From contig NZ_AP025480.1 in the NCBI RefSeq assembly GCF_024347435.1, forward strand, positions 2,418,001-2,482,000: DNA of 64,000 nt, in the 5' to 3' direction. Every line of letters starts with the position of its first letter. The stretch's first letter is position 1. Shown in pieces: positions 28,853-36,790 of the stretch. The notes below the pieces were generated by a model. That model had not been told where the DNA came from and did no database searches. It saw nothing but the letters and a program-made list of their open reading frames with translations. The translations under genes and the position numbers were made by a program. The stretch is from Vibrio cyclitrophicus (lineage in GTDB: Bacteria; Pseudomonadota; Gammaproteobacteria; Enterobacterales; Vibrionaceae).

Positions 28853-29926
28853 TTATTGCGCGCTAGCTTTCAATTCAAGCAGTGTGTGACCGAGGCCGAT
28901 ATCGTCGGTACGAGTCACCACTTCAAAGCCAGCTTCCTCAACGATTTCTAAGAAATCTTCACTGCGGTAAAAACGGCTGTTACCGTTGGCCAAACAAGTA
29001 AAGTAAAGAGAAGTCGCATTTAAACTATAAGACGCCGCATCGTATTTCTGTGCATCCCAAAACAGTTCCAGGATATAGACAGTCGCCTCTTCTGACATAT
29101 GAGAGCGAACTCGTTTTAATATGCTTAGAATTTCCATTGGCGAGAAGCAGTCAAGGAACTGGCTCATCCACCACACATCCGCACCCGTCGGCAACACTTG
29201 TTGTTTGTCGAGCATGTTGGCTGGGAATGGCGTTACTCGGTCTTGATGGCCATGTAGTGTCGCGTTTGCCATTGCCATTTCTAGTTGCTGTGGCAAATCT
29301 ACAATCGTTATATCAACATCTGAGTCGTGGTTGCAGCACTGCATCGCCCATTTACCCGTATTACCGCCGATATCCACCAGCGACTTAGGTTTCTTGCTGA
29401 AGACCTTCTCAAGCAAAACAGGGAACGAACGGTCTGAATAGAAATGATCAAACTTAAACCAGCTCTCTTTTGCTTTTTCTGGCAATTGAGACAAACCTTG
29501 GTAAATGGTTTCCCAGTCACCTAGCTCTTTTAAGCCCGCAGGTGTGCCTTCTTCAATCGCTTCCGTTAAATGCATCATCGCGGCGTAACAAACATCAGCC
29601 GTGAAGTCCATGTTCGCGTTGGTCATCCCATCGTGCAGAAGGTAGAAACCAAGGTTAGCCATTTTATAGTTAGGTTTGTCCCAAATAACAATATGAGCAC
29701 TTAACGCCATATCGAGCAGAACTTTTACGCCGTACTCAGATACGCCCGTTATTTCCGAAAGAGTCTCCGCAGGTAAACCACTAATACCCGCGTCATCTAA
29801 CGATTGCAAGATACCTAAATCACGAAGTGTACGGGCAGTATGAAAAACAATGGGAGCGAAAGACAATTTCTGCGCTTCTGTTTTTGCTTCTAAAGCGTTG
29901 AATGGATCTAATTTATATTCCGACAC
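28853..29926 (-). CDS. SAM-dependent O/C-methyltransferase of the APE cluster
   Basis: 357 aa from a GTG start at 29926 (VSEYKLDPFNALEAKTEAQK). The open frame reaches back to 29995, but that would overlap the preceding lipoprotein gene by 41 bp. An N-terminal winged-helix dimerisation region (about 20-110) is followed by the methyltransferase fold: KSLVDIGGNTGKWAMQC (motif I), DVDITIVDLPQQLEMA, and ADVWWMSQFLDCFSPMEILS. This layout is that of the plant-type O-methyltransferase family. In APE clusters such an enzyme methylates the aryl head group, consistent with the methylated phenyl heads reported for Vibrio fischeri and E. coli pigments. It is equivalent to ApeB by my recollection of the naming. 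Confidence 0.87.
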   Translation of the reverse strand: MSEYKLDPFNALEAKTEAQKLSFAPIVFHTARTLRDLGILQSLDDAGISGLPAETLSEITGVSEYGVKVLLDMALSAHIVIWDKPNYKMANLGFYLLHDGMTNANMDFTADVCYAAMMHLTEAIEEGTPAGLKELGDWETIYQGLSQLPEKAKESWFKFDHFYSDRSFPVLLEKVFSKKPKSLVDIGGNTGKWAMQCCNHDSDVDITIVDLPQQLEMAMANATLHGHQDRVTPFPANMLDKQQVLPTGADVWWMSQFLDCFSPMEILSILKRVRSHMSEEATVYILELFWDAQKYDAASYSLNATSLYFTCLANGNSRFYRSEDFLEIVEEAGFEVVTRTDDIGLGHTLLELKASAQ

Positions 29927-29954
29927 GAAAAACCTAACTTTAAATAATAGAGGA

Positions 29955-30344
29955 TTACTCAGCTGCCATTTGTGCAAGCTTACGTTTAATATCAACGTTT
30001 AAGTTATTAACCCAACGGTTGTAATTACGGTGTATTTCACCATCGTCATACTTCAAATTCTCTGATTCAACGTAAAGAATAGAGTAAAATTTGTCACTAT
30101 AAGGAATTTCAACCACAGCATGGTGTGAGCGAACATACAGCTCTGCACGGATCAAGCCAGGCTTTATCTCTGAAACCAACCAACCTCGGTTCTCAGCTGA
30201 TTCATAAATAGCTGATTTCACCTGTTTACTTTGAAGATTCAGTGCAACTGGAGTATCCTCAACATTCATTACTGGCTGTACACGTCCGCAGCCTGCAAGA
30301 ACGAATATGAACAATATTGAAACGGCTATTTTTAGTAATTTCAT
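29955..30344 (-). CDS. APE-cluster lipoprotein
   Basis: 129 aa with a lipoprotein signal (FVLAGC, Cys19). The mature domain is small with a mixed alpha/beta pattern: VKSAIYESAENRGWLVSEIK, then GLIRAELYVRSHHAVVEIPY. No enzymatic motif is visible. It is the first gene of the leftward APE arm, divergent from apeC across 72 bp that must hold both promoters. Its role is likely in the envelope, where the pigment ends up; this is inferred from context only. AAGGGATTTAA precedes the ATG. Confidence 0.85.
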   Translation of the reverse strand: MKLLKIAVSILFIFVLAGCGRVQPVMNVEDTPVALNLQSKQVKSAIYESAENRGWLVSEIKPGLIRAELYVRSHHAVVEIPYSDKFYSILYVESENLKYDDGEIHRNYNRWVNNLNVDIKRKLAQMAAE

Positions 30345-30416
30345 TTAAATCCCTTACCTGTGTTTATTTATAAGCGCGCATAGTATTTAGTTAGACCCAA
30401 AGCAAATCAATACTCT

Positions 30417-31166
30417 ATGTCAAATCAATCCAAATTAATGTCGTTTAATATTGAGAAATGGTCTGCAAATGCGGCCGGTCTTAATTCTGATGCCGAATGG
30501 CAAACATGGAGCGCTAATTTAGCTTGGCCAGACAATGGTACAGCTGAATTTAAAGCCATCCCGCCAATGATGCGCCGCCGAATGAGCGTACAAAGCAAGC
30601 TTGCTGTCCAAACCGCATTGGTTCTGTTAAAAGACACCTCGATTGATTACCTAGTGTTTGCCAGTCGGCATGGTGAACTGCACCGAACCGCCATCTTAAT
30701 TCAATCTATATTAGAAGGTGATGATGCCTCGCCAATGGCATTCTCGCAATCAGTACACAACACGGCTGCTGGCCTCACAACGATTGCCGCGAAAGCACCA
30801 ATTCCACTGACCTCAATAGCGGCCGGACAAGACACCTTCCATAATGCATTGATTGAGGCGTACCTTTACCTCTACCAACATCCATCGCACCGTGTTTTAG
30901 TCATTGATTTCGACCAACCTCTGCCAGAGCTCTACCAGGAATATGAGACGCAAAACTACGCAGATTACGCGTTAGGCTTAATTCTCACTGCGGGCGATGA
31001 CTACTCTATTTATAGAGCAGTAGAAACAAGTCAATCAGTATCCGAGTTGCCACAAGGCCTTCAAGCGCTACAACATATCCTTTTGGATACCCAACGTTGG
31101 ACGATTGCAGGCAAGCACCAAGCTTGGTCGTGGGTCAACAACGTAAAAACTGGAACTCAAGAATGA
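30417..31166 (+). CDS. apeC: ApeC, chain-length factor (Cys-less ketosynthase partner)
   Basis: 249 aa, shorter than the roughly 400 aa of a true ketosynthase. It has the N-terminal thiolase-fold half (SIDYLVFASRHGELHRTAIL, then FSQSVHNTAAGLTTIAAKAP). Where a ketosynthase has its TACSSG nucleophile the sequence reads TSIAAGQ, and the protein contains no cysteine at all. Such proteins pair with an active ketosynthase (ApeO here) and set polyene length. It is the first gene of the long rightward operon and overlaps apeD by 4 bp (ATGA). Confidence 0.87.
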   Translation: MSNQSKLMSFNIEKWSANAAGLNSDAEWQTWSANLAWPDNGTAEFKAIPPMMRRRMSVQSKLAVQTALVLLKDTSIDYLVFASRHGELHRTAILIQSILEGDDASPMAFSQSVHNTAAGLTTIAAKAPIPLTSIAAGQDTFHNALIEAYLYLYQHPSHRVLVIDFDQPLPELYQEYETQNYADYALGLILTAGDDYSIYRAVETSQSVSELPQGLQALQHILLDTQRWTIAGKHQAWSWVNNVKTGTQE

Positions 31167-31933
31167 GTAAGGTCGATCAATATTGGCGAGTATTCGCGAC
31201 AGGGCTTTGCTTCTCCATCTTTGGTCTAGGAGGCTTAGTTCTCAGCTTCTTGATCTTGCCGTCGATCGCACTCACCACATCTAACACCATTAAAAAAGAG
31301 CTTAAAGCTCAACGACTGATTCGCTTTTCATTCAATGCTTTTTGCCAAATAATGAAGTTCACTGGCGCTATTGACTATCGAATTGATGGCGCCGAACTGC
31401 TCCGTGAAGATCGCAACTGCATCATCATCGCCAATCACCCAAGTTTGATTGACTACGTGCTGATCGCCTCTCAACTGCCGCAATGCGATTGCCTCGTTAA
31501 GGCTGCAATATGGGAAAACCCTTTTATGAAAAGGATCGTCAAAGCGGCGGGATACATACCTAACCAAGCACCTGACGACCTTTTAGAGCGCTGTGAAGAA
31601 CGTTTTTCACGTGGCAACGTGTTGCTTGTTTTTCCTGAAGGAACTCGCACAACGCCAGGAATTGAACCATCATTACAACGTGGTGCAGCACAAATAGCCA
31701 CTCGAACGCAAACCGATTTACGCGTGATTCACATTACGGTTTCTCCGACATTCTTAACGAAAGAGAAAAAATGGTATCAAGTTCCTGCTACGAAACCCTT
31801 TTTTCATGTCGCGGTGAAAGGTAAAATAGAAGTCGCACCATTTATTGAGAATTCGAACAACTTAACTTCGGCAGCAAGACGCCTTAACCATCATCTTGCA
31901 CAAAGTATTTTCCCTTCCGAAGAAAGTATTTAG
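31163..31933 (+). CDS. apeD: ApeD, LPLAT-family acyltransferase
   Basis: 256 aa from MSKVDQYWRVFATGLC. The earlier ATG at 31097 is inside apeC and is rejected in favour of the ATGA junction. One N-terminal membrane helix (about 12-35, LCFSIFGLGGLVLSFLILP) is followed by the 1-acylglycerol-phosphate acyltransferase motifs: NHPSLID (HX4D, His92/Asp97) and VFPEGTRTTPG. It probably moves an acyl chain on the lipid anchor of the pigment. A 105-bp gap separates it from the ACP genes. Confidence 0.9.
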   Translation: MSKVDQYWRVFATGLCFSIFGLGGLVLSFLILPSIALTTSNTIKKELKAQRLIRFSFNAFCQIMKFTGAIDYRIDGAELLREDRNCIIIANHPSLIDYVLIASQLPQCDCLVKAAIWENPFMKRIVKAAGYIPNQAPDDLLERCEERFSRGNVLLVFPEGTRTTPGIEPSLQRGAAQIATRTQTDLRVIHITVSPTFLTKEKKWYQVPATKPFFHVAVKGKIEVAPFIENSNNLTSAARRLNHHLAQSIFPSEESI

Positions 31934-32038
31934 CTCTTCAATAAAACGACGGCGATATCAGCATTTCGAAAATACAACGCATAATGTAGAATCGCCCCCT
32001 TGAAGCAGTATTTCAGATAAAGCACTAAGTAGGCCAAA

Positions 32039-32299
32039 GTGGAAACATTACACAACGAATTAAAACAACTGATCATCGACGCACTGAACCTTGAAGATAT
32101 GAGCATTGATGAAATTGAAACAGAGGCTCCACTATTTGGCGATGGACTTGGACTGGATTCTATCGACGCCCTTGAGCTTGGTCTTGCTATCAAGAAAAAA
32201 TATAACATTGTTATCGATGCCGACGATTCAAACACTCGCCAGCACTTTGCTTCGGTTGAAAACCTAGCTAATTACATCTCATCTCAAACGAACAACTAG
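32039..32299 (+). CDS. apeE: ApeE, acyl carrier protein
   Basis: An 86-aa acidic ACP with a GTG start. Helix II begins GLGLDSIDALELGLAI, so the phosphopantetheine attachment site is Ser41. It carries the growing polyene or starter. A second ACP, apeF, follows 10 bp later; the two differ in sequence, suggesting separate roles such as priming and extension. Confidence 0.92.
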   Translation: METLHNELKQLIIDALNLEDMSIDEIETEAPLFGDGLGLDSIDALELGLAIKKKYNIVIDADDSNTRQHFASVENLANYISSQTNN

Positions 32300-32309
32300 A
32301 CAGATCTTT

Positions 32310-32567
32310 ATGACACAAGCTAACCAACAAGAAGTATACAACCAGGTTAAAGATGCGCTGATTGAGCTGTTTGAGCTTGATGCTGAAGATATCACTCCTG
32401 AAGCTCACCTTTATCTCGATCTTGACCTAGACAGCATTGATGCCGTTGATCTAGTCGTACATCTACAAAACGTAACGGGTAAAAAGATCAAACCTGAAGA
32501 GTTCAAAGCAGTGCGCACCGTTAATGACGTTGTAGAGTCTGTGGTTGAACTATTGAAGGACGCATAA
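32310..32567 (+). CDS. apeF: ApeF, second acyl carrier protein
   Basis: An 85-aa ACP with LDLDLDSIDAVDLVVHLQ; the pantetheinylated residue is Ser42. Its last stop-codon base is the first base of the apeG start (TAATG), so the two are translationally coupled. Confidence 0.92.
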   Translation: MTQANQQEVYNQVKDALIELFELDAEDITPEAHLYLDLDLDSIDAVDLVVHLQNVTGKKIKPEEFKAVRTVNDVVESVVELLKDA

Positions 32568-33124
32568 TGCGTCCTCTGCTGACTTTATTGTCGGCAATCA
32601 TACTTTTCACTTATCCAATAGCGGTTTACTTTGGGCTCAACAAGTTTGGTCTACAAACCGTTGGCATTGTTCTGGCCGTTATCTTTACTGTACGCATTTT
32701 CACTGGTGGTCAGGCTAAAATCAAAGAGCTAAAACACTTAGCTTGGATCAGTGGAAGTGCCGGAATTGTTCTGTTGGTATTAGGGTTAACGTTCAAGCAA
32801 CATGGTTGGTTAACCTACTATCCCGTTATCGTTAACGTTTGTATGTTGGCTGTATTTGCTACAAGCCTATGGCAACCTCAAACAATTATCGAACGCCTTG
32901 CTCGCATCCAAGAGCCTGAACTTCCGCAAAGTGGCGTTGATTACACACGAAAAGTCACCAAAGTTTGGTGTCTGTTCTTCGTTATTAATGGCTCAATCGC
33001 ACTTTACACTTGCTTCCAACCGCTTGAAATATGGACCCTATACAATGGCTTACTCAGCTATGTATTCGCCGGGTTACTTTTTGCAGGAGAGTGGGTAGTA
33101 AGACAGCGCATTCGTCAGAGTTAA
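32567..33124 (+). CDS. apeG: ApeG, integral membrane protein (COG4648-like)
   Basis: 185 aa with five to six hydrophobic segments (about 2-22, 25-40, 55-72, 78-98, 133-152, 155-172), no soluble domain, and few charged residues inside them. It matches the small membrane protein found at this position in APE clusters. Its biochemical role is not known; the context suggests membrane organisation of the synthase or export. It overlaps apeF by 1 bp. Confidence 0.85.
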   Translation: MRPLLTLLSAIILFTYPIAVYFGLNKFGLQTVGIVLAVIFTVRIFTGGQAKIKELKHLAWISGSAGIVLLVLGLTFKQHGWLTYYPVIVNVCMLAVFATSLWQPQTIIERLARIQEPELPQSGVDYTRKVTKVWCLFFVINGSIALYTCFQPLEIWTLYNGLLSYVFAGLLFAGEWVVRQRIRQS

Positions 33125-33130
33125 ATTGTT

Positions 33131-34513
33131 ATGACCCAAACCATCTCTTACACTTCCTTGTCTGAACTTCTCAGTCAGAACAGATCGCCTGATTCTATTG
33201 TCTGCTTTGACGACAAGAGCGAGATTACGTGGCAAACATTTAACGACGACTTATCTCGACTCGTACACCTTTTATCTTCATCCCCTTTTCAACGAGTCGC
33301 GATTTGTACCCAAGACAGCTACCTATTTTCGATAGCATTTTTGGCGTGTGCAGCAGCTAACAAACACATCATCTTACCGGGTAACTACCAACCTTGTGCA
33401 CTTGCTGAGTTAAGCGAACAGTTTGATTGCCTGCTAGTTGATGACTCGATTGGCGAAGTTGAGGTGAGTGACGTTCGCAATATTCAAACCTTATTAGACA
33501 CCGAAACACGCGAGCCTCGAACCGATAATCTTCCGCCCGTTGATTTGGCAGAAATCCATTTGACCCTGTTTACTTCAGGTTCAAGCGGTACACCCAAGGC
33601 AATCAATAAAACATTAGAACACCTAGATATTGAAACGGCTCAGCTAGATAAAAACTGGGGCGACTTACTTAAGGGAAACCGAGTCCACAGTACGGTCTCG
33701 CACCAGCATATCTATGGTTTGCTGTTTAGAATCTTATGGCCACTATGCTCTGGTGTTCCATTTGCTCGAAGCAACCTTGAGTACCCTGAGCAGATTCTGT
33801 CTCACGCCAATAAAAACTGTGTGCTGATCAGCAGCCCTGCTCTACTCAAACGATTAAAGAACGAAATCAATACCGCGCAGCTTGCTGGTGTGTTCTCTTC
33901 AGGTGGACCTTTGCCCACCGAATCGGCTCACCAATCTCGGAATCTGCTTGGTCATTTACCTATCGAGGTTTTTGGCAGCACAGAAACTGGTGGCATCGCA
34001 TTTCGCCAGCAAGAGAGCGCTCAAACGCCTTGGCAACTTTTTGACTGTATTGAGGCAAGTCTCAACAGTGAGAATTGCATTAAGTTATTGTCGCCGTACA
34101 TCGATAACAATAACTGGTATCAAACCGCCGATGAGTGCGAAATGGTCTCGGAGAATCAATTTATATTGAAAGGCCGAACCGACCGAGTGATCAAGATAGA
34201 AGAAAAACGAGTATCACTGGTTGAAGTCGAAAAGCGACTAGAGCAGCTGCCTTGGATAAGCGAATGTGTCGTCATTCCATTCGAAGAACCTGAACGCTTA
34301 ATCTTGGCGTCGGTTTTGGTATTATCAGAGGATGGCCAAGCGACTCTCACCACCATGAGTAAAGGTAAGTTCTGGTTGATGCTGCGTTCAGAACTTAGAA
34401 AATGGTTAGAACCGATCGCTATCCCAAGAAAATATCGCATTGTTGATGAAATTCCCCTCAACAGCCAAGGTAAGCGACTAACCTCTCATATCGAACAGCT
34501 AATAAAATCATAG
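33131..34513 (+). CDS. apeH: ApeH, aryl/acyl-ACP ligase (AMP-forming)
   Basis: 460 aa of the adenylate-forming superfamily. The P-loop is LTLFTSGSSGTPKAINKT (about 148-165). FGSTETGGIAFRQ (about 279) matches the adenine-contact A5 motif, and ILKGRTDRVIKIEEKRV (about 347) the hinge A8 motif; the C-terminal lysine lies near NSQGKRL. It activates the aromatic acid starter and loads it on an ACP. It lies 6 bp after apeG and is followed by an 89-bp gap. Confidence 0.9.
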   Translation: MTQTISYTSLSELLSQNRSPDSIVCFDDKSEITWQTFNDDLSRLVHLLSSSPFQRVAICTQDSYLFSIAFLACAAANKHIILPGNYQPCALAELSEQFDCLLVDDSIGEVEVSDVRNIQTLLDTETREPRTDNLPPVDLAEIHLTLFTSGSSGTPKAINKTLEHLDIETAQLDKNWGDLLKGNRVHSTVSHQHIYGLLFRILWPLCSGVPFARSNLEYPEQILSHANKNCVLISSPALLKRLKNEINTAQLAGVFSSGGPLPTESAHQSRNLLGHLPIEVFGSTETGGIAFRQQESAQTPWQLFDCIEASLNSENCIKLLSPYIDNNNWYQTADECEMVSENQFILKGRTDRVIKIEEKRVSLVEVEKRLEQLPWISECVVIPFEEPERLILASVLVLSEDGQATLTTMSKGKFWLMLRSELRKWLEPIAIPRKYRIVDEIPLNSQGKRLTSHIEQLIKS

Positions 34514-34602
34514 AAACCGCTGTTCGTATTTTACACTGAGATTATCTTTTTATATTTTTGTCAGAACACCCATTTTCAGCCCAAGGATTCTAAGCACACG
34601 CT

Positions 34603-34965
34603 ATGGATAAGAGAAAACCAAACGTCATTGCTGTTGACACTGCAGAGAAAGAATCGACCCTGACACTCCATATTGCTGGTGACATCACCGATTTTAAGGG
34701 GCACTTCAAGAGCTTTCCTATTCTTCCTGGTGTTACACAGATTGATTGGGCACTTCACTACGCAGTCCAAGAGCTAAACGTCCCTGGTTTCTTTAAAGGC
34801 ATGGAAGTGATCAAGTTCCAAGAGCCTATCCTGCCTGATGCTACAATCCAGTTATCACTCAAATGGGATGCAGACAAAGACAAACTGAGCTTTAGCTACA
34901 CCTCAAACAACGGTGAACAGACCCACTCTTCAGGCAAAATGAAGCTGGGAGAGAAAAGTGAATAG
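34603..34965 (+). CDS. apeI: ApeI, hot-dog dehydratase subunit
   Basis: A 120-aa FabA/FabZ-like hot-dog protein. GHFKSFPILPGVTQIDWA carries the catalytic histidine (His34) and an Asp (48) near the place of the usual acidic residue. Published work on E. coli shows ApeI acting as a heterodimer with ApeP (encoded at 43739-44203) to dehydrate 3-hydroxyacyl-ACP. It overlaps apeJ by 8 bp. Confidence 0.9.
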   Translation: MDKRKPNVIAVDTAEKESTLTLHIAGDITDFKGHFKSFPILPGVTQIDWALHYAVQELNVPGFFKGMEVIKFQEPILPDATIQLSLKWDADKDKLSFSYTSNNGEQTHSSGKMKLGEKSE

Positions 34966-36790
34966 CGCTCCCATCGAGGCTGTTTCTCAACACGCACTTG
35001 AAGAAAGCAACTACAAGGCTTGCTTCCTAATTCCGTGCTTTAACCACGGCGCAACCATGCCCTCGGTGGTCTCATCACTTCTTAATTTCAAACTTCCGAT
35101 CATTATTGTTGATGATGGCAGTGAACTCGCGACCAAACAGTTTTTGACTCCCCTTGCTGATAATCCAAACGTAACTCTGGTGACACTTGAGCAGAACCAA
35201 GGCAAAGGTGGCGCAGTAAAAGCGGGTATCAAGCGAGCGCAAGATCTCGGTTTTAGCCACGCTATTCAAATTGATGCTGATGGGCAACACGACCTTGAAG
35301 CGCTACCCGCATTAATCCAGGCTTCGCAAGACAAACCTCAGTGCTTGATATCAGGTCAGCCTGTTTATGACGAGAGCGTTCCTAAGGCAAGGCTATACGG
35401 ACGCTACGCGACACATATCTGGGTATGGATAGAAACCCTTTCGTTATCAATTAAAGACAGCATGTGCGGCTTTCGAGCGTACCCTATCAACCAAACACGG
35501 GCAGTGCTCAGCAAATACGACGTTGGGTCTCGAATGGACTTCGATATTGAGATTCTGGTTCGCCTTTACTGGGAAGGTTGCGACATCGACTTTATTGAGA
35601 CACGAGTTATTTATCCTGAAAATGGTGTTTCTCATTTCGACGCTCTGTGGGATAACGTAAAAATCAGCTGGATGCACACAAGACTGTTCTTCGGCATGCT
35701 GCCAAGAGCGCCAAAACTGATTACTCGTCATTTCAAGTCGGACTCAGCGAACAATTTATCGGCTGAAAATAGCCAAGGTTCCTCGGCAGATTCAAGACAG
35801 GTAAGTTCCGAACAAATGGGTTCAGAACAACCCCATTGGTCGCGAACTCAAGAGCGCGGCACTGTGCTGGGAATCAAACTGTTATTGGCCGTTTATACCT
35901 TGTTAGGCAGAGGCGTATTCAATCTGATTTTACGCGGTGTGATGGGTTACTACCATCTAACGGGAAAACGTGCACGAAACGCCTCAGAACAGTATCTATT
36001 TCAACTGAAAACCTACGCTGAACAACAGAATATTGAGTTACCCACTGAATTAACCAGCTATAACCATCTGCTTTCTTTTGGTCATACGATGCTAGACAAG
36101 TTAGCGGCATGGAAAGGCGATTTCTCGGTAGATAACCTCACCATACATGGTCAAGAGCAATTCGAGAGCATGGTAGCCAACCAACAAGGTGTCGTGATTC
36201 TGGGTTCTCACCTTGGTAATATCGAACTGTGCCGAGCTTTGGGTCGCAGACACTCGAACATCAAAATCAATGCGCTGGTTTTCACCGAACACGCTGAGCG
36301 TTTTAATTCGGTAATGAAAGCAGTCAATCCGCAGTCTGATTTAAACCTAATCCAAGTGACCTCAATGGGGCCAGATACCGCTATCTTGTTGCAGCAGAAA
36401 CTAGAACAAGGCGAATGGATTGTGATTGTTGGCGATAGAACCTCCACCAGCAAAGAGAGCCGTTCAGTATGGGCGGAGTTCTTGGGTAAGGAAGCTCCCT
36501 TCCCTCAAGGACCATTTATGTTAGCCTCTGTTCTCAAAGCGCCGGTATTTTTATTATTTGGGCTGCGTGACGACTCACAACCTAAGCCGCACTTTAATGT
36601 TTATTTCGAGCATTTCAGCGACAAGATCGAGCTGCCAAGAAAGACACGCGAACAATCTTTACAGCAAGTCGTGCAAAAATACGCAGATCGACTTCAGCAC
36701 TACACACTGAAAGCACCGCTTCAGTGGTATAACTTTTTTAATTTTTGGACATTGAGCAACCAGCACCATGACGAAAAAGAATCCAAATAG
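34958..36790 (+). CDS. apeJ: ApeJ, glycosyltransferase 2 - acyltransferase fusion
   Basis: 610 aa in two domains. The N-terminal half (about 20-245) is a GT2 fold: CFLIPCFNHGATMPSVVSSL, IIIVDDGSELATKQ, and IQIDADGQHD as the DxD-type metal site. The C-terminal half (about 300-600) is a LpxL/HtrB-type lipid acyltransferase: VVILGSHLGNIELCRAL gives the HX4E catalytic pair, and VIVGDRTSTSKESR follows. A Ser/Gln-rich linker (about 260-292) joins them. The fusion suggests one protein builds both sugar and acyl parts of the lipid anchor. It overlaps the next gene by 23 bp. Confidence 0.92.
   Translation: MNSAPIEAVSQHALEESNYKACFLIPCFNHGATMPSVVSSLLNFKLPIIIVDDGSELATKQFLTPLADNPNVTLVTLEQNQGKGGAVKAGIKRAQDLGFSHAIQIDADGQHDLEALPALIQASQDKPQCLISGQPVYDESVPKARLYGRYATHIWVWIETLSLSIKDSMCGFRAYPINQTRAVLSKYDVGSRMDFDIEILVRLYWEGCDIDFIETRVIYPENGVSHFDALWDNVKISWMHTRLFFGMLPRAPKLITRHFKSDSANNLSAENSQGSSADSRQVSSEQMGSEQPHWSRTQERGTVLGIKLLLAVYTLLGRGVFNLILRGVMGYYHLTGKRARNASEQYLFQLKTYAEQQNIELPTELTSYNHLLSFGHTMLDKLAAWKGDFSVDNLTIHGQEQFESMVANQQGVVILGSHLGNIELCRALGRRHSNIKINALVFTEHAERFNSVMKAVNPQSDLNLIQVTSMGPDTAILLQQKLEQGEWIVIVGDRTSTSKESRSVWAEFLGKEAPFPQGPFMLASVLKAPVFLLFGLRDDSQPKPHFNVYFEHFSDKIELPRKTREQSLQQVVQKYADRLQHYTLKAPLQWYNFFNFWTLSNQHHDEKESK

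Noticed and set aside
29927..29995. ATG start of the methyltransferase at 29995
   Set aside because: It would overlap the preceding lipoprotein gene by 41 bp and adds a segment unlike the family; the GTG at 29926 fits better.
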